This document shows, piece by piece, positions 49,506 to 56,978 of a DNA stretch of 64,000 nt. The stretch is from Anaerolineae bacterium. Lineage in GTDB: Bacteria; Chloroflexota; Anaerolineae; Aggregatilineales; Phototrophicaceae. The position numbers and the translations under genes are program-made. The DNA is taken from NCBI GenBank assembly GCA_022824365.1, contig JAJEAA010000015.1, positions 180,737 through 244,736 of the forward strand, in the 5' to 3' direction. The notes beneath the pieces are model-generated. The model ran no database searches. It had not been told where the DNA came from and saw only the letters and a list, made by a program, of their open reading frames with translations. Position 1 is the stretch's first letter. Each line of letters starts with the position of its first letter.

Positions 49506-50453
49506 TTAGTCCGCTGTCGCGCCAGCGGAAACGCGCAGGTTGATTACGGTCAAGGCGAGCATGGCGACGAAAAGCACGACGCCGATGGCGGAGGCGTAAC
49601 CAAATTCCAAGAAGTGGAAAGCCGATTGATAAAGCTGCAAAGCCGGCACCATGCTGCTATACCCGGGTCCGCCATCGGTCATCACCAGGAAGAGATCAAA
49701 GCGCTGCGTCATAAATAGCATCGTCAAGATCATCGCCAGCGTGATCTGCCGCCGCGTCATGGGAATATCAATATAGAAAAGCCGCCGCCAGAATCCCGCG
49801 CCATCGATAGCCGCGCTCTCATGCACCTCCTGCGGGATCGTCTGCAAGCCGCCCAGGATAATGAGGAATTGCAGGGTCGGCAGCCAGGGAAAGCGCACGA
49901 ATGCCAGCGCCCACATCACCGTATTTGGATCGCCCAGCCAGGCGTGGGTGTATTCGCCCAGGCCGATCAGCTCCAAGCCTTCGTTGAGCAAGCCAACCTG
50001 CGGGTTATAGATGAAGCGCCAGATCAAATAGTTGAGGATGGTCGGCACCACCATCGGGAAGACGAAGATGATCTTCCACCAATAGCTCCAGCGCTGGCTG
50101 CGTAAGTTAATTATCATCTCGGCGGCGAAGAAGGGCAGCACCGTCTGCATGATGACGCGGAAGAATACGAAGCCGACCAGATTGGCGATGGCGACGCGGA
50201 AGGTGCGGTCGCTCAGCATACGCTCGTAATGCTCCAGCCCGACGTAGAAGTGAACCTTGCCGCCGTTCCAGATATAAAGCGAGTTATAAAGCGCGCTGAA
50301 AGCCGGCAGCCACTCGAAGATGAGCAGCATCGCGACCGGAACCAGCAGCGCCAGATAAAGCCATTTCGCCCGCCATACGCGCAGGTGAAACGGGCTGCGG
50401 TTCTCGCGTTTGGTCTTGATGACCGGAGGACTTGTGGCTAGGCGTCTGAACAT
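49506..50453 (-). CDS. Carbohydrate ABC transporter permease (MalF-type), system 2
   Basis: 315 aa from the ATG at 50453 (GGGGGAAG upstream; an ATG at 50465 is possible). Six membrane helices (WLYLALLVPVAMLLIFEWLP first) and an EAA-type loop ESAAIDGAGFWRRLFYIDIP near residue 213. Middle gene of the operon, separated from the binding-protein gene by a double-hairpin element. Substrate unknown, though the xylose genes to the right make a pentose or xylo-oligosaccharide possible. Confidence 0.92.
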   Translation of the reverse strand: MFRRLATSPPVIKTKRENRSPFHLRVWRAKWLYLALLVPVAMLLIFEWLPAFSALYNSLYIWNGGKVHFYVGLEHYERMLSDRTFRVAIANLVGFVFFRVIMQTVLPFFAAEMIINLRSQRWSYWWKIIFVFPMVVPTILNYLIWRFIYNPQVGLLNEGLELIGLGEYTHAWLGDPNTVMWALAFVRFPWLPTLQFLIILGGLQTIPQEVHESAAIDGAGFWRRLFYIDIPMTRRQITLAMILTMLFMTQRFDLFLVMTDGGPGYSSMVPALQLYQSAFHFLEFGYASAIGVVLFVAMLALTVINLRVSAGATAD

Positions 50454-50458
50454 GACTT

Positions 50459-50575
50459 CCCCCATCCCCCGGCCCCTTCCCTCCGTGTGGGGGAAGGGGA
50501 GCTATCCCCATTAGCTTGAATCGCGCGTTGAAGCCCCTCCCTCATTTTGGGGGAGGGGTTTGGGGTGGGGGTAGA
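50459..50575. repeat. Double-hairpin intercistronic element D3
   Basis: Two perfect stems: CCCCTTCCC (50473-50481) with GGGAAGGGG (50491-50499), and CCCCTCCC (50534-50541) with GGGAGGGG (50551-50558). It fills the gap between the binding-protein and permease genes of ABC operon 2, where such stems could protect the upstream part of the mRNA. Confidence 0.7.
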
Positions 50576-50587
50576 GTTGGTCCTAAC

Positions 50588-52051
50588 TTACTCCATCTGG
50601 AAGTCGCAGGACCATTCGTTTTCGGCGATGACGACGCGCGCTTCCCGCGACATCAGGCGGTCCTCCTCGGCGATCAGCGTTTCGAGATCGATTTGGTCGG
50701 TGAAGTACTCCTGCATCAGACGGCGATGATCTTCGCCATAACGGCGGCTGAGGCGCGGATCCGGATCTTTCAGCGCGCGGATAGGCAACTCGAGGAAGGC
50801 GACCGTCGGCTTCAAGGCGTCGGGCACATCCAGGCCGAATTGGGTCGGAATGCTGCGCGGCGAGTCAGTGACGACGCGGCCCCATTGCGGCTGGGCGGTC
50901 AAGAACATCAGGAAGTCGACAACTTGCTCTTCGATGCCTTCGCGGCGCGCGCGGTCCGTCACGGTGAAGCCGGCGGTGAAGCCACCGACCAGGTAGGCGC
51001 TCTCGTTGTTGGCGGCATGCGGACTGGTGGTTTCGGTGACGGGCGGGAAGTAACTGATGCCCCAGTTGAAGTCCGCGTCGCGGGTCACGTTAAGCGTTTG
51101 GCTGGCCGCGTTGCCCAGCAGGAATGGCGTCTCGCCGGTGATGAAGAGACGATAAGCCTCGTCCCAGGTCATGGTAGCGTAGCCTTCCACCCACATGGGC
51201 TCGAAGTCAGCCAGCAGCCCCAACCAATCGGCGAAGGCGTCATCATGGGCGCTGATCAAGCCGTTTTGAATCGCGCAGGCGAATTCGCGTTGGTTGAGCG
51301 CATGCCAACTGGCGCCCGGCTCCCACCAGCTCTCGATATGATCAATGTACATGCTGGTCAAGCTGGTGCCATCGAACCAGTTGTAGGTGTAGGGCGAAGC
51401 AGTGGACATGCTCATAGCCAAAGGTTCGTAACCAGCCTCGGCGACGGCGCCCATCTCGGCGATCATCGTCTCCCAATCTTCCCAAAGCGAGTAAGAGATG
51501 TCGAACTCGGTATCGATGCCCGCCATTTCCAGCATGTCGATGTTATAGTAGAAACCGACGGCTACTGCATTGACCGTCACGACATATTGATTGCCGCTGC
51601 CGGTATGGTAGGTGGTATTCCAGACAACTTCGGGGATGCTGTCCCCCCAGCGTTCGTGGCCTGGCGTGCCTTCGGGAATGTGGGGATTGGGCATTTCAAC
51701 ATAGTCGTTGAGCGGCAGGTACCAATCGTTGCCTTGCTCCTGCCAGACCCGGATGTAGTTGTTGACGATGATATGCGGCTCGTTCTGACCGTTGAAAACG
51801 GTGCTGCGCCATTGATCGCCGGAGATATTGGAGGGCACATCCACCAACTCAATGTTGACGCCCGGATTGGCCGCCTCGTATTCGGCAACGAGGGTGTTCA
51901 TCATCCTTGGCGGATCAGGATTGTTCTCCGTCGGCTCATCGGGATAATAGGCGCCAACAGTGGCGAAGATGGTGATCTCATCTTGCGCCAAGCCCGTAAA
52001 CGCGCCGAACAGGAGCGCGAAGAGTGAAACAACTAACAATCGTCGGAACAT
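50588..52051 (-). CDS. Carbohydrate ABC transporter substrate-binding protein, system 2
   Basis: 487 aa from the ATG at 52051 with GGGAG 7 nt upstream. A Sec signal peptide (LLVVSLFALLFGAFTGLA, cleaved near AQD) precedes a long family 1 binding protein: NPGVNIELVDVPSNISGDQW, AVGFYYNIDMLEMAGID, YATMTWDEAYRLFITGETPF and AYLVGGFTAGFTVTDRARR. It is longer than system 1 and not Tat-dependent, and the two share little local sequence, so they probably take different sugars. First gene of the operon, under a promoter with an overlapping palindrome. Confidence 0.9.
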   Translation of the reverse strand: MFRRLLVVSLFALLFGAFTGLAQDEITIFATVGAYYPDEPTENNPDPPRMMNTLVAEYEAANPGVNIELVDVPSNISGDQWRSTVFNGQNEPHIIVNNYIRVWQEQGNDWYLPLNDYVEMPNPHIPEGTPGHERWGDSIPEVVWNTTYHTGSGNQYVVTVNAVAVGFYYNIDMLEMAGIDTEFDISYSLWEDWETMIAEMGAVAEAGYEPLAMSMSTASPYTYNWFDGTSLTSMYIDHIESWWEPGASWHALNQREFACAIQNGLISAHDDAFADWLGLLADFEPMWVEGYATMTWDEAYRLFITGETPFLLGNAASQTLNVTRDADFNWGISYFPPVTETTSPHAANNESAYLVGGFTAGFTVTDRARREGIEEQVVDFLMFLTAQPQWGRVVTDSPRSIPTQFGLDVPDALKPTVAFLELPIRALKDPDPRLSRRYGEDHRRLMQEYFTDQIDLETLIAEEDRLMSREARVVIAENEWSCDFQME

Positions 52052-52088
52052 GGCTATCTCCCTATTTATGGTTGCTGATGTAAACAAT

Positions 52089-52110
52089 GTTAGACTCGCG
52101 CGAGTCTAAC
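52089..52110. promoter_or_regulatory. Perfect 22-bp palindrome, operator candidate for sugar ABC operon 2
   Basis: GTTAGACTCGC followed immediately by its exact inverse GCGAGTCTAAC. It covers the -10 region of the promoter of the binding-protein gene, 38 bp before its start. There is no loop or T run. The even palindrome with a central CG is of the LacI-family type, but the regulator is not identified. Confidence 0.7.
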
Positions 52111-52132
52111 GAATTTGATTTGCTTGTGTCAA
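52104..52132 (-). promoter_or_regulatory. Promoter of sugar ABC operon 2
   Basis: On the minus strand a perfect TTGACA (52127-52132), a 17-bp spacer and TTAGAC as the -10 (TAGACT with an 18-bp spacer is an alternative). The -10 lies inside the palindrome 52089-52110. Confidence 0.5.
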
Positions 52133-52147
52133 ATCCGAATGTCCAGG

Positions 52148-53209
52148 CTAGCCCCCGCTGAGAAAATCGTGCAGCGCCCGGTTGAATTCCTCCGCCTTTT
52201 CGACGAAGGGCGTATGACCGCAGTCTTCAATGACGACTTCTTGCACCGAGCCGCCGGCGCCGGCGTACTTGTCCAGCACCTGCTTGATCTGCGCGATCAT
52301 CGGCTGCGGCGGGCAGACCTCATCGCCGGGCCAACCAGGCACGACGCCCAGCTTGCCGAAGGTGGCCAGGTCAAACATCGACATATCGGCGATGACCTGG
52401 TCGCTGTCTCCCCGCAGCCAAAGCAGCGGCGGCTTGTTTTCAATCGCGTAGAGTCGCGCCACATCGGGCTGATTATTCGGCGCCATGCCGTTCAGCACGC
52501 CCCAGCGGCCGGGCGCGACGCCGGGCCAATTCTCGGACGTAACAAAATCGCCCGGGTAATCGCGTTCGCCGGTATGCGTCTGCAAGACCGATGTCAGCAG
52601 GTCTTCCTCGCGCTCGGAGCGATAAGGCGGCTTCCAGTAGAAATTGTTCATCACGTTGAGCGGCGTCATCTCGCCATCGCCGCGCTCGCCATCGCGCAGC
52701 ATCTGCGTGTACTGCGGGTTGGCGACGCCCCCGCCCGAGCCGGCCGCGTCCGGCGCGCAAAGAAGCCCTTCCGCGTCCTTCGTGCCGCCGAAGCCGTAGG
52801 GCGATACCGGCGCGACCAGCACAGCGCTCAAGAGCCGCTCCGGCGCATCGCCCAGCAAATGCCAGGTCACGCCGCCGCCCATCGAATGGCCAACTACATG
52901 CGCTCGCTCAAGCCCGAGAGCGTCCATCAAGGCGAGCACATCATCAGACATATCGCTCAAGCCGCGGCCGCCATCGACGACCGCCGCCGGGTCGGATTCG
53001 CCGAAGCCGCGTTGATCGGGCGCGATGCAGCGATAATCGGCCGGCATCGCCAACATGGTCTCTTCCCAAAAGGTCGCGGAGGTCAGGTTGCCGTGCGCGA
53101 AGATGACCGGCGCGCCGCCTTCGTCGCCGGCAAAGAGGACGCGCGTCGAAAGTCTTGCAGATTTGATTGTCTTGGCGCTAACACCTGGAAGCGTCGGAAT
53201 AGTTGGCAT
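52148..53209 (-). CDS. Alpha/beta-hydrolase
   Basis: 353 aa from the ATG at 53209, with AAAGGAG about 9 nt upstream. The oxyanion motif VIFAHGNLTSATFW, the nucleophile elbow VVGHSMGGGVTWHL (Ser) and the late GCGHTPFVEKAEEF (His) complete the triad. It is longer than simple esterases because of a cap insert (about residues 150-270). Substrate unknown. It lies between a sulfatase and sugar ABC operon 2, all on the same strand, with a 96-bp gap holding the operon 2 promoter. Confidence 0.88.
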   Translation of the reverse strand: MPTIPTLPGVSAKTIKSARLSTRVLFAGDEGGAPVIFAHGNLTSATFWEETMLAMPADYRCIAPDQRGFGESDPAAVVDGGRGLSDMSDDVLALMDALGLERAHVVGHSMGGGVTWHLLGDAPERLLSAVLVAPVSPYGFGGTKDAEGLLCAPDAAGSGGGVANPQYTQMLRDGERGDGEMTPLNVMNNFYWKPPYRSEREEDLLTSVLQTHTGERDYPGDFVTSENWPGVAPGRWGVLNGMAPNNQPDVARLYAIENKPPLLWLRGDSDQVIADMSMFDLATFGKLGVVPGWPGDEVCPPQPMIAQIKQVLDKYAGAGGSVQEVVIEDCGHTPFVEKAEEFNRALHDFLSGG

Positions 53210-53284
53210 GATTGAGTCTCCTTTCGCTGCGATTGGCAAGTCAGAATGTAGCGCATGTCTTGGGCTCGCGCCAAATCTCTTAAC

Positions 53285-54763
53285 TTAGAAAGGACCGTAG
53301 CGATCGGTCTGCGCTGGATGGGCGTAGACGGTGGCGTCATAGCTGCGGCGCAGCAGATCCCACTTCACATCCGTGTAGGCCGGATCCTCTGATAGATCGT
53401 TGTGCTCCCAGGGGTCCGCCTCCAGATCGTATAACTCGCAGAGTGCCTTGTCGTGATAAACGGTCAGCTTCCAGCGCCGATCGCGGTACATGGTCGCATG
53501 GGTCTCGTCGGCCAAATTCGTGGCGGCGTAATGCTCGCAGCGCAGGAACTCGCGATGTGGCGCCGCGCTCCCATTGCCGCATATCCGCGCCGCGGCCGAG
53601 TGCCCCTGCACGTAGGCTGGAATCTCCATGCCAAGCAATTCATACAGCGTCGGCACGATGTCCACCAGCTCGATCAGATCGTCTCTCACCGCCGGCTGAA
53701 TCCGATTGAGCCAGGAAATCATCAGCGGCACGCGCACCGAGCCCTCATAAAATCGGCAGCCTTTCAGCAGCAAGCCATGATCGCCCAAAGCCTCGCCATG
53801 ATCGCTCATGAAGATAATGATCGTATTCTCGCGCTGGCCCGTTTGATCGAGATAATCGAGCAGGCGGCCGAACTCTTCGTCGATAAATTCGATCATCGCA
53901 TAATAGGACGCTTGCAGCTTCTTGTGATCGAACTCGGTCGGATGCGCCGCCCCGGTCTGGAAGTCGATATCAGCCGCCGCCAAGCGCCGCTGATGCGCCA
54001 GGTCGCTCTCCTTGAAATGCGCGCCGGGCAAGCTGTCCGGCTCATAGCGCCGATAATATTCCCAAGGCGCGTCAAAGGGCGGATGCGGATCAAATGGATT
54101 GACGCTCAAGAACCAGGGCATCTCCGGCTCTCGGTTGCGCCCGATGAACTCAATCGCTTTTTCCGTGCACCAATGCGTCTGATGCAAATGCGGCGGCACA
54201 TTGTCTTGCTCCGCCGTCGGCTCGCTGAAACCGCCAAAGGTCGGGTCGTCCCGCGAGTTTCGATAATCTTCCGTAGACTGCACGCCGCGCTGCTGGAGGA
54301 TGCTGTCCGGATCGACGCCCTGCCCTTTAATCCACTCGACGTATTCGTTGCCGCGCTCGTTGCCGCCCTTATGATCGTGGCTGTACTGGAAATAATCGTA
54401 GCCGTCATTCACGCGCTCTTCCCGCCGCAGGAAGGCGCTGGCCAAATGCAGCTTGCCGATCAAGCCGCAGTCGTAACCGGCATCGCGCAGCGCCTTGGAG
54501 ATCAGCCGATCTTCATAATGCCGGGGAAATCGGTGGAAGCCGTTGCCGTTGACGCCCACCGCGCTGGGGTACATGCCGGTCAGAAAGCTGGCGCGGCTCG
54601 GCGAACAAATCGGCGATTGGCAATAAGCATGGGTGAAAGTCGCCGATTCGCCGACAAAGCGATCCAGATTGGGTGTATTGATATGCGGATTGCCCAGCGC
54701 GGCGATGGTATCGAAGCGCTGCTGATCGCTGCAGTACCAGAGGATATTCGGTCGAGATGGCAT
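53285..54763 (-). CDS. Sulfatase, type I
   Basis: 492 aa from the ATG at 54763 (AGGAG 8 nt upstream). The metal and active site are seen at RPNILWYCSDQQRFDTIAAL (the family Asp-Gln pair) and SPICSPSRASFLTG, where the CxPSR motif carries the Cys converted to formylglycine. A second metal site is IFMSDHGEALGDHGLLLK. No signal peptide is visible. Type I sulfatases remove sulfate esters from sugars or other molecules; an anaerobic or oxygen-dependent maturase is required and is not in the window. Confidence 0.92.
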   Translation of the reverse strand: MPSRPNILWYCSDQQRFDTIAALGNPHINTPNLDRFVGESATFTHAYCQSPICSPSRASFLTGMYPSAVGVNGNGFHRFPRHYEDRLISKALRDAGYDCGLIGKLHLASAFLRREERVNDGYDYFQYSHDHKGGNERGNEYVEWIKGQGVDPDSILQQRGVQSTEDYRNSRDDPTFGGFSEPTAEQDNVPPHLHQTHWCTEKAIEFIGRNREPEMPWFLSVNPFDPHPPFDAPWEYYRRYEPDSLPGAHFKESDLAHQRRLAAADIDFQTGAAHPTEFDHKKLQASYYAMIEFIDEEFGRLLDYLDQTGQRENTIIIFMSDHGEALGDHGLLLKGCRFYEGSVRVPLMISWLNRIQPAVRDDLIELVDIVPTLYELLGMEIPAYVQGHSAAARICGNGSAAPHREFLRCEHYAATNLADETHATMYRDRRWKLTVYHDKALCELYDLEADPWEHNDLSEDPAYTDVKWDLLRRSYDATVYAHPAQTDRYGPF

Positions 54764-54862
54764 GACCCGGCTCCTGAAATCGTCGCTCACAGAGCAATGG
54801 TAACTTTTTCAGCGGCATTCTGCTTTTTTCTAGCCACAGAGAACACAGAGCAGCTTGCTACA

Positions 54863-54946
54863 GCGCCGCCAAAGTACCTCGGAAAATCCTCATAAATTAC
54901 CAAAATATATAGATACAGTATGTATATCTGAGGGGGGTATGGGGGG
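54863..54946 (+). repeat. Dispersed GATACAG/poly-G intergenic element, copy B
   Basis: Begins GCGCCGCCAAAG, has an A-rich middle, the core GATACAGTATGTATAT at about 54912 and two runs of six G separated by TAT. Same order as copies A and C; the 3' inverted arm seen in A is replaced by CTGA. Confidence 0.7.
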
Positions 54947-55064
54947 TGTTTCGGCATTTTGGCGCTGATTTCAGGGGGAGCGATCGAGTGTTCATGCTGA
55001 TGAGGGTAGCATAGTTTTGGCGGCAATGGGCGACTATATGGTAGCGCATTAACAAGCAACGATC

Positions 55065-55091
55065 TGTAGGGGGGACATACCATGTCGCCCG
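55065..55091. repeat. REP-like palindromic repeat, copy 4
   Basis: TGTAGGGGGGACAT and ATGTCGCCCG around ACC, same family as copy 1. Confidence 0.55.
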
Positions 55092-55114
55092 AAACCGCAA
55101 GTCGCAGCGGCCGC

Positions 55115-55143
55115 GGGCGGCTCACAGAGTCGCCCCTACAAAG
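55115..55143. repeat. REP-like palindromic repeat, copy 5
   Basis: GGGCGGCTCACAGAGTCGCC followed by CCTACAAAG; 24 bp from copy 4 and in the opposite orientation, so the two could pair with each other to form a larger stem. Confidence 0.55.
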
Positions 55144-55249
55144 CTTTCGCTTTTTTGCCTATCTCATTACCTTACCATATCTTTTCATTACTTTGTTGAA
55201 ACTGCTTCCGCGCTTCGTTTTTTGGGCGGAGAATTCTCGCAAAAAGCAG

Positions 55250-55255
55250 TAGAAT
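55250..55255 (+). promoter_or_regulatory. -10 box candidate for the LLM oxidoreductase
   Basis: TAGAAT within GCAGTAGAATAGGG, 32 bp before the ATG at 55288, which has GAGGAG 7 nt upstream. Confidence 0.4.
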
Positions 55256-55287
55256 AGGGCAAACGCGGCTGAACGAGGAGAAAGCTT

Positions 55288-56205
55288 ATGGTGGATTTTG
55301 GATTAGGTCTGCTGGCGGGACCGCCCAAAGGGCAGAACGAGCGCTTCCTGACTGACCTCGACGCGACCCTGGCGCAGCTCAAAGGCAGCTTCCGCAGCAT
55401 CTGGATGACCGACCATTTCTTCTGGGATGGCGAACCGACCTACGAAGCCTGGACCGTGCTCAGCTACCTGGCGGCGCGCTACCCGGATTTTGAAGTGGGA
55501 CCGATGGTCCTGGGGCAGAGCTACCGCAACCCGGCATTGCTGGCGCTGATGGCGGCCACCTTGCAGAATCTCTCAAACGGGCGCTTCGTCATGGGCATCG
55601 GCGCCGGCTGGAAAGAAGACGAATACCGCGGCTATGGCTACCCTTACCCCGAGCCGAGGCTCCGCGTGCAGCAATTGGAAGAGACGCTGATCATCTTGAA
55701 GAAGATGTGGGAAGAGCCGGGCAAACTCAGCTACCGGGGCCAGCATTATCATATCGCGGAGGCCTGGTGCGAGCCCAAGCCGGAGAAGCGCATTCCCATC
55801 ATGGTTGGCGGCGGCGGTTATACCACCATGAAACATGCCGCCAAATACGCCGATATCTGGAATTATCCGGATTCGCCGCTGGACCGATACCTGGAGCGGC
55901 AGACTATTCTCAAGCGTCACCTGGATGCCATCGGGCGCGATCCGGCGAGCCTGCGCTGCAGTTGGTTTGGGCGGGTCGCCATCGGCAAAACGGAAGCCGA
56001 AGCTGTCGCGCGGGGCCTCTCCCGCGTCGACAAATGGACGCCGGAAAAAGCCTTCGTCGGCAGTCCGCCGCAAATCGCCGAGCAGATGAGCGCCTTCGTC
56101 GAAAAGGGCTGCGATTATTTCATGATCGATATCATCGGCTCGCCCGATCCGGAGGTCCTGGGCTTGTTTACCGAAGAAGTGATACCCGCCTTGAACGGAG
56201 CATAG
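55288..56205 (+). CDS. LLM-class flavin-dependent oxidoreductase
   Basis: 305 aa. The luciferase-like TIM barrel is shown by FRSIWMTDHFFW, then RYPDFEVGPMVLGQSYRNPA, FVMGIGAGWKEDEYRGYGYP and KRIPIMVGGGGYTTMKHAAK. The N-terminus and the AGWKEDEY motif fit the F420- or FMN-dependent group. Substrate unknown. It begins an apparent two-gene operon with the MBL-fold gene 4 bp downstream. Confidence 0.9.
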   Translation: MVDFGLGLLAGPPKGQNERFLTDLDATLAQLKGSFRSIWMTDHFFWDGEPTYEAWTVLSYLAARYPDFEVGPMVLGQSYRNPALLALMAATLQNLSNGRFVMGIGAGWKEDEYRGYGYPYPEPRLRVQQLEETLIILKKMWEEPGKLSYRGQHYHIAEAWCEPKPEKRIPIMVGGGGYTTMKHAAKYADIWNYPDSPLDRYLERQTILKRHLDAIGRDPASLRCSWFGRVAIGKTEAEAVARGLSRVDKWTPEKAFVGSPPQIAEQMSAFVEKGCDYFMIDIIGSPDPEVLGLFTEEVIPALNGA

Positions 56206-56209
56206 CAAC

Positions 56210-56887
56210 ATGAAAATCAAATGGTATGGACACGCGGCCTTTCTTGTCACCGGCAGCGACGGCGCCTCGGTCATCACCGATCCCTACACGCCGGAAACAT
56301 CCGGTTACCAGCCCATTCCCGATCATCCGGACATCGTCGTCACCTCATCGCTGAACGACAGCTTCCACGACCGCTCCGACCTTATCGGCGGCGATCCGGC
56401 GCGGCTAAATATGCTGGAAGTCGCGCGGGACAGCGGCGAAATCGAATGCAAAGGCGTGAAATTCAAGGCGATCGAGTCCTCCGAAATGTACGACCATCCC
56501 GAGCACGAACCCGACAAATGCGCCATGTACCGCTGGGAGATGGATGGCATCAGCATCGGGCACATGGGCGATGTCGGCAATCCCTTCACGCCGGAGGAGT
56601 ACGAATTCTTCCGCGACCTCGATGTTTTCCTTGTCTTGGCGGGCGATGTGCCGACCATCGACCTTGGCGATCTCAAGCAAGTGATTGACCGTGTGCAGCC
56701 GAAGCTGGTCATCCCGATGCACTTCCGCACCCTGCGCTACAAGCCGCGCAATATGCAATGGATCACCGCGTTCCTCAGCCACTTCGACGAATCCGAGGTC
56801 GATTTTCAGTCGGATTGGGAGGTGGAACTGAGCCGGGACGATCTGCCTGACTCGACGCGTGTCCTGGTTTTGACGCACGCGCTCTAG
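56210..56887 (+). CDS. MBL-fold protein with altered metal motif
   Basis: 225 aa. It resembles the UPF0173 protein at 29672 in overall plan (MKIKWYGHAAFLVTGSDG at the start, HMGDVGNPFTPEEYEF and LVIPMHFRTLRY later). The first metal motif, which should read HxHxDH, is instead SSLNDSFHD, so the usual first zinc site is lost. It may use a different metal set, bind without hydrolysis, or be a regulator. It follows the LLM oxidoreductase by 4 bp, so the two may act together. Confidence 0.82.
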   Translation: MKIKWYGHAAFLVTGSDGASVITDPYTPETSGYQPIPDHPDIVVTSSLNDSFHDRSDLIGGDPARLNMLEVARDSGEIECKGVKFKAIESSEMYDHPEHEPDKCAMYRWEMDGISIGHMGDVGNPFTPEEYEFFRDLDVFLVLAGDVPTIDLGDLKQVIDRVQPKLVIPMHFRTLRYKPRNMQWITAFLSHFDESEVDFQSDWEVELSRDDLPDSTRVLVLTHAL

Positions 56888-56948
56888 GCTTCAGGAATAG
56901 CGCAGTCGACCGAATCGATCCTGCAATCCTCCACGAACGCGAGCCTTC

Positions 56949-56966
56949 TGTAGGGCCGCCCGTCTG
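56949..56966. repeat. REP-like repeat, copy 6 (partial)
   Basis: CTGTAGGGCCGCCCGTCT between two convergent genes, a short member of the same family. Confidence 0.4.
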
Positions 56967-56978
56967 TTTCCTCGGCGT

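Larger units (their letters stand above)
54764..55287. other. Intergenic region between the sulfatase and LLM genes
   Basis: 524 bp without a convincing gene. It contains copy B of the dispersed GATACAG element, two REP-like palindromes and the promoter of the LLM gene. Confidence 0.7.

Noticed and set aside
50516..52027. Open frame of 503 codons on the plus strand
   Set aside because: Antisense to the sugar-binding protein of ABC operon 2, with low-complexity Gly/Val/Asp sequence and no domain.
52089..52110. Palindrome read as a terminator of the alpha/beta-hydrolase gene
   Set aside because: It has no loop and no T run on either strand and overlaps a TTGACA promoter, so an operator fits better.
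53453..54895. Open frame of 480 codons on the plus strand
   Set aside because: Antisense to the sulfatase, which carries the CxPSR site; the antisense frame has no recognisable motif.
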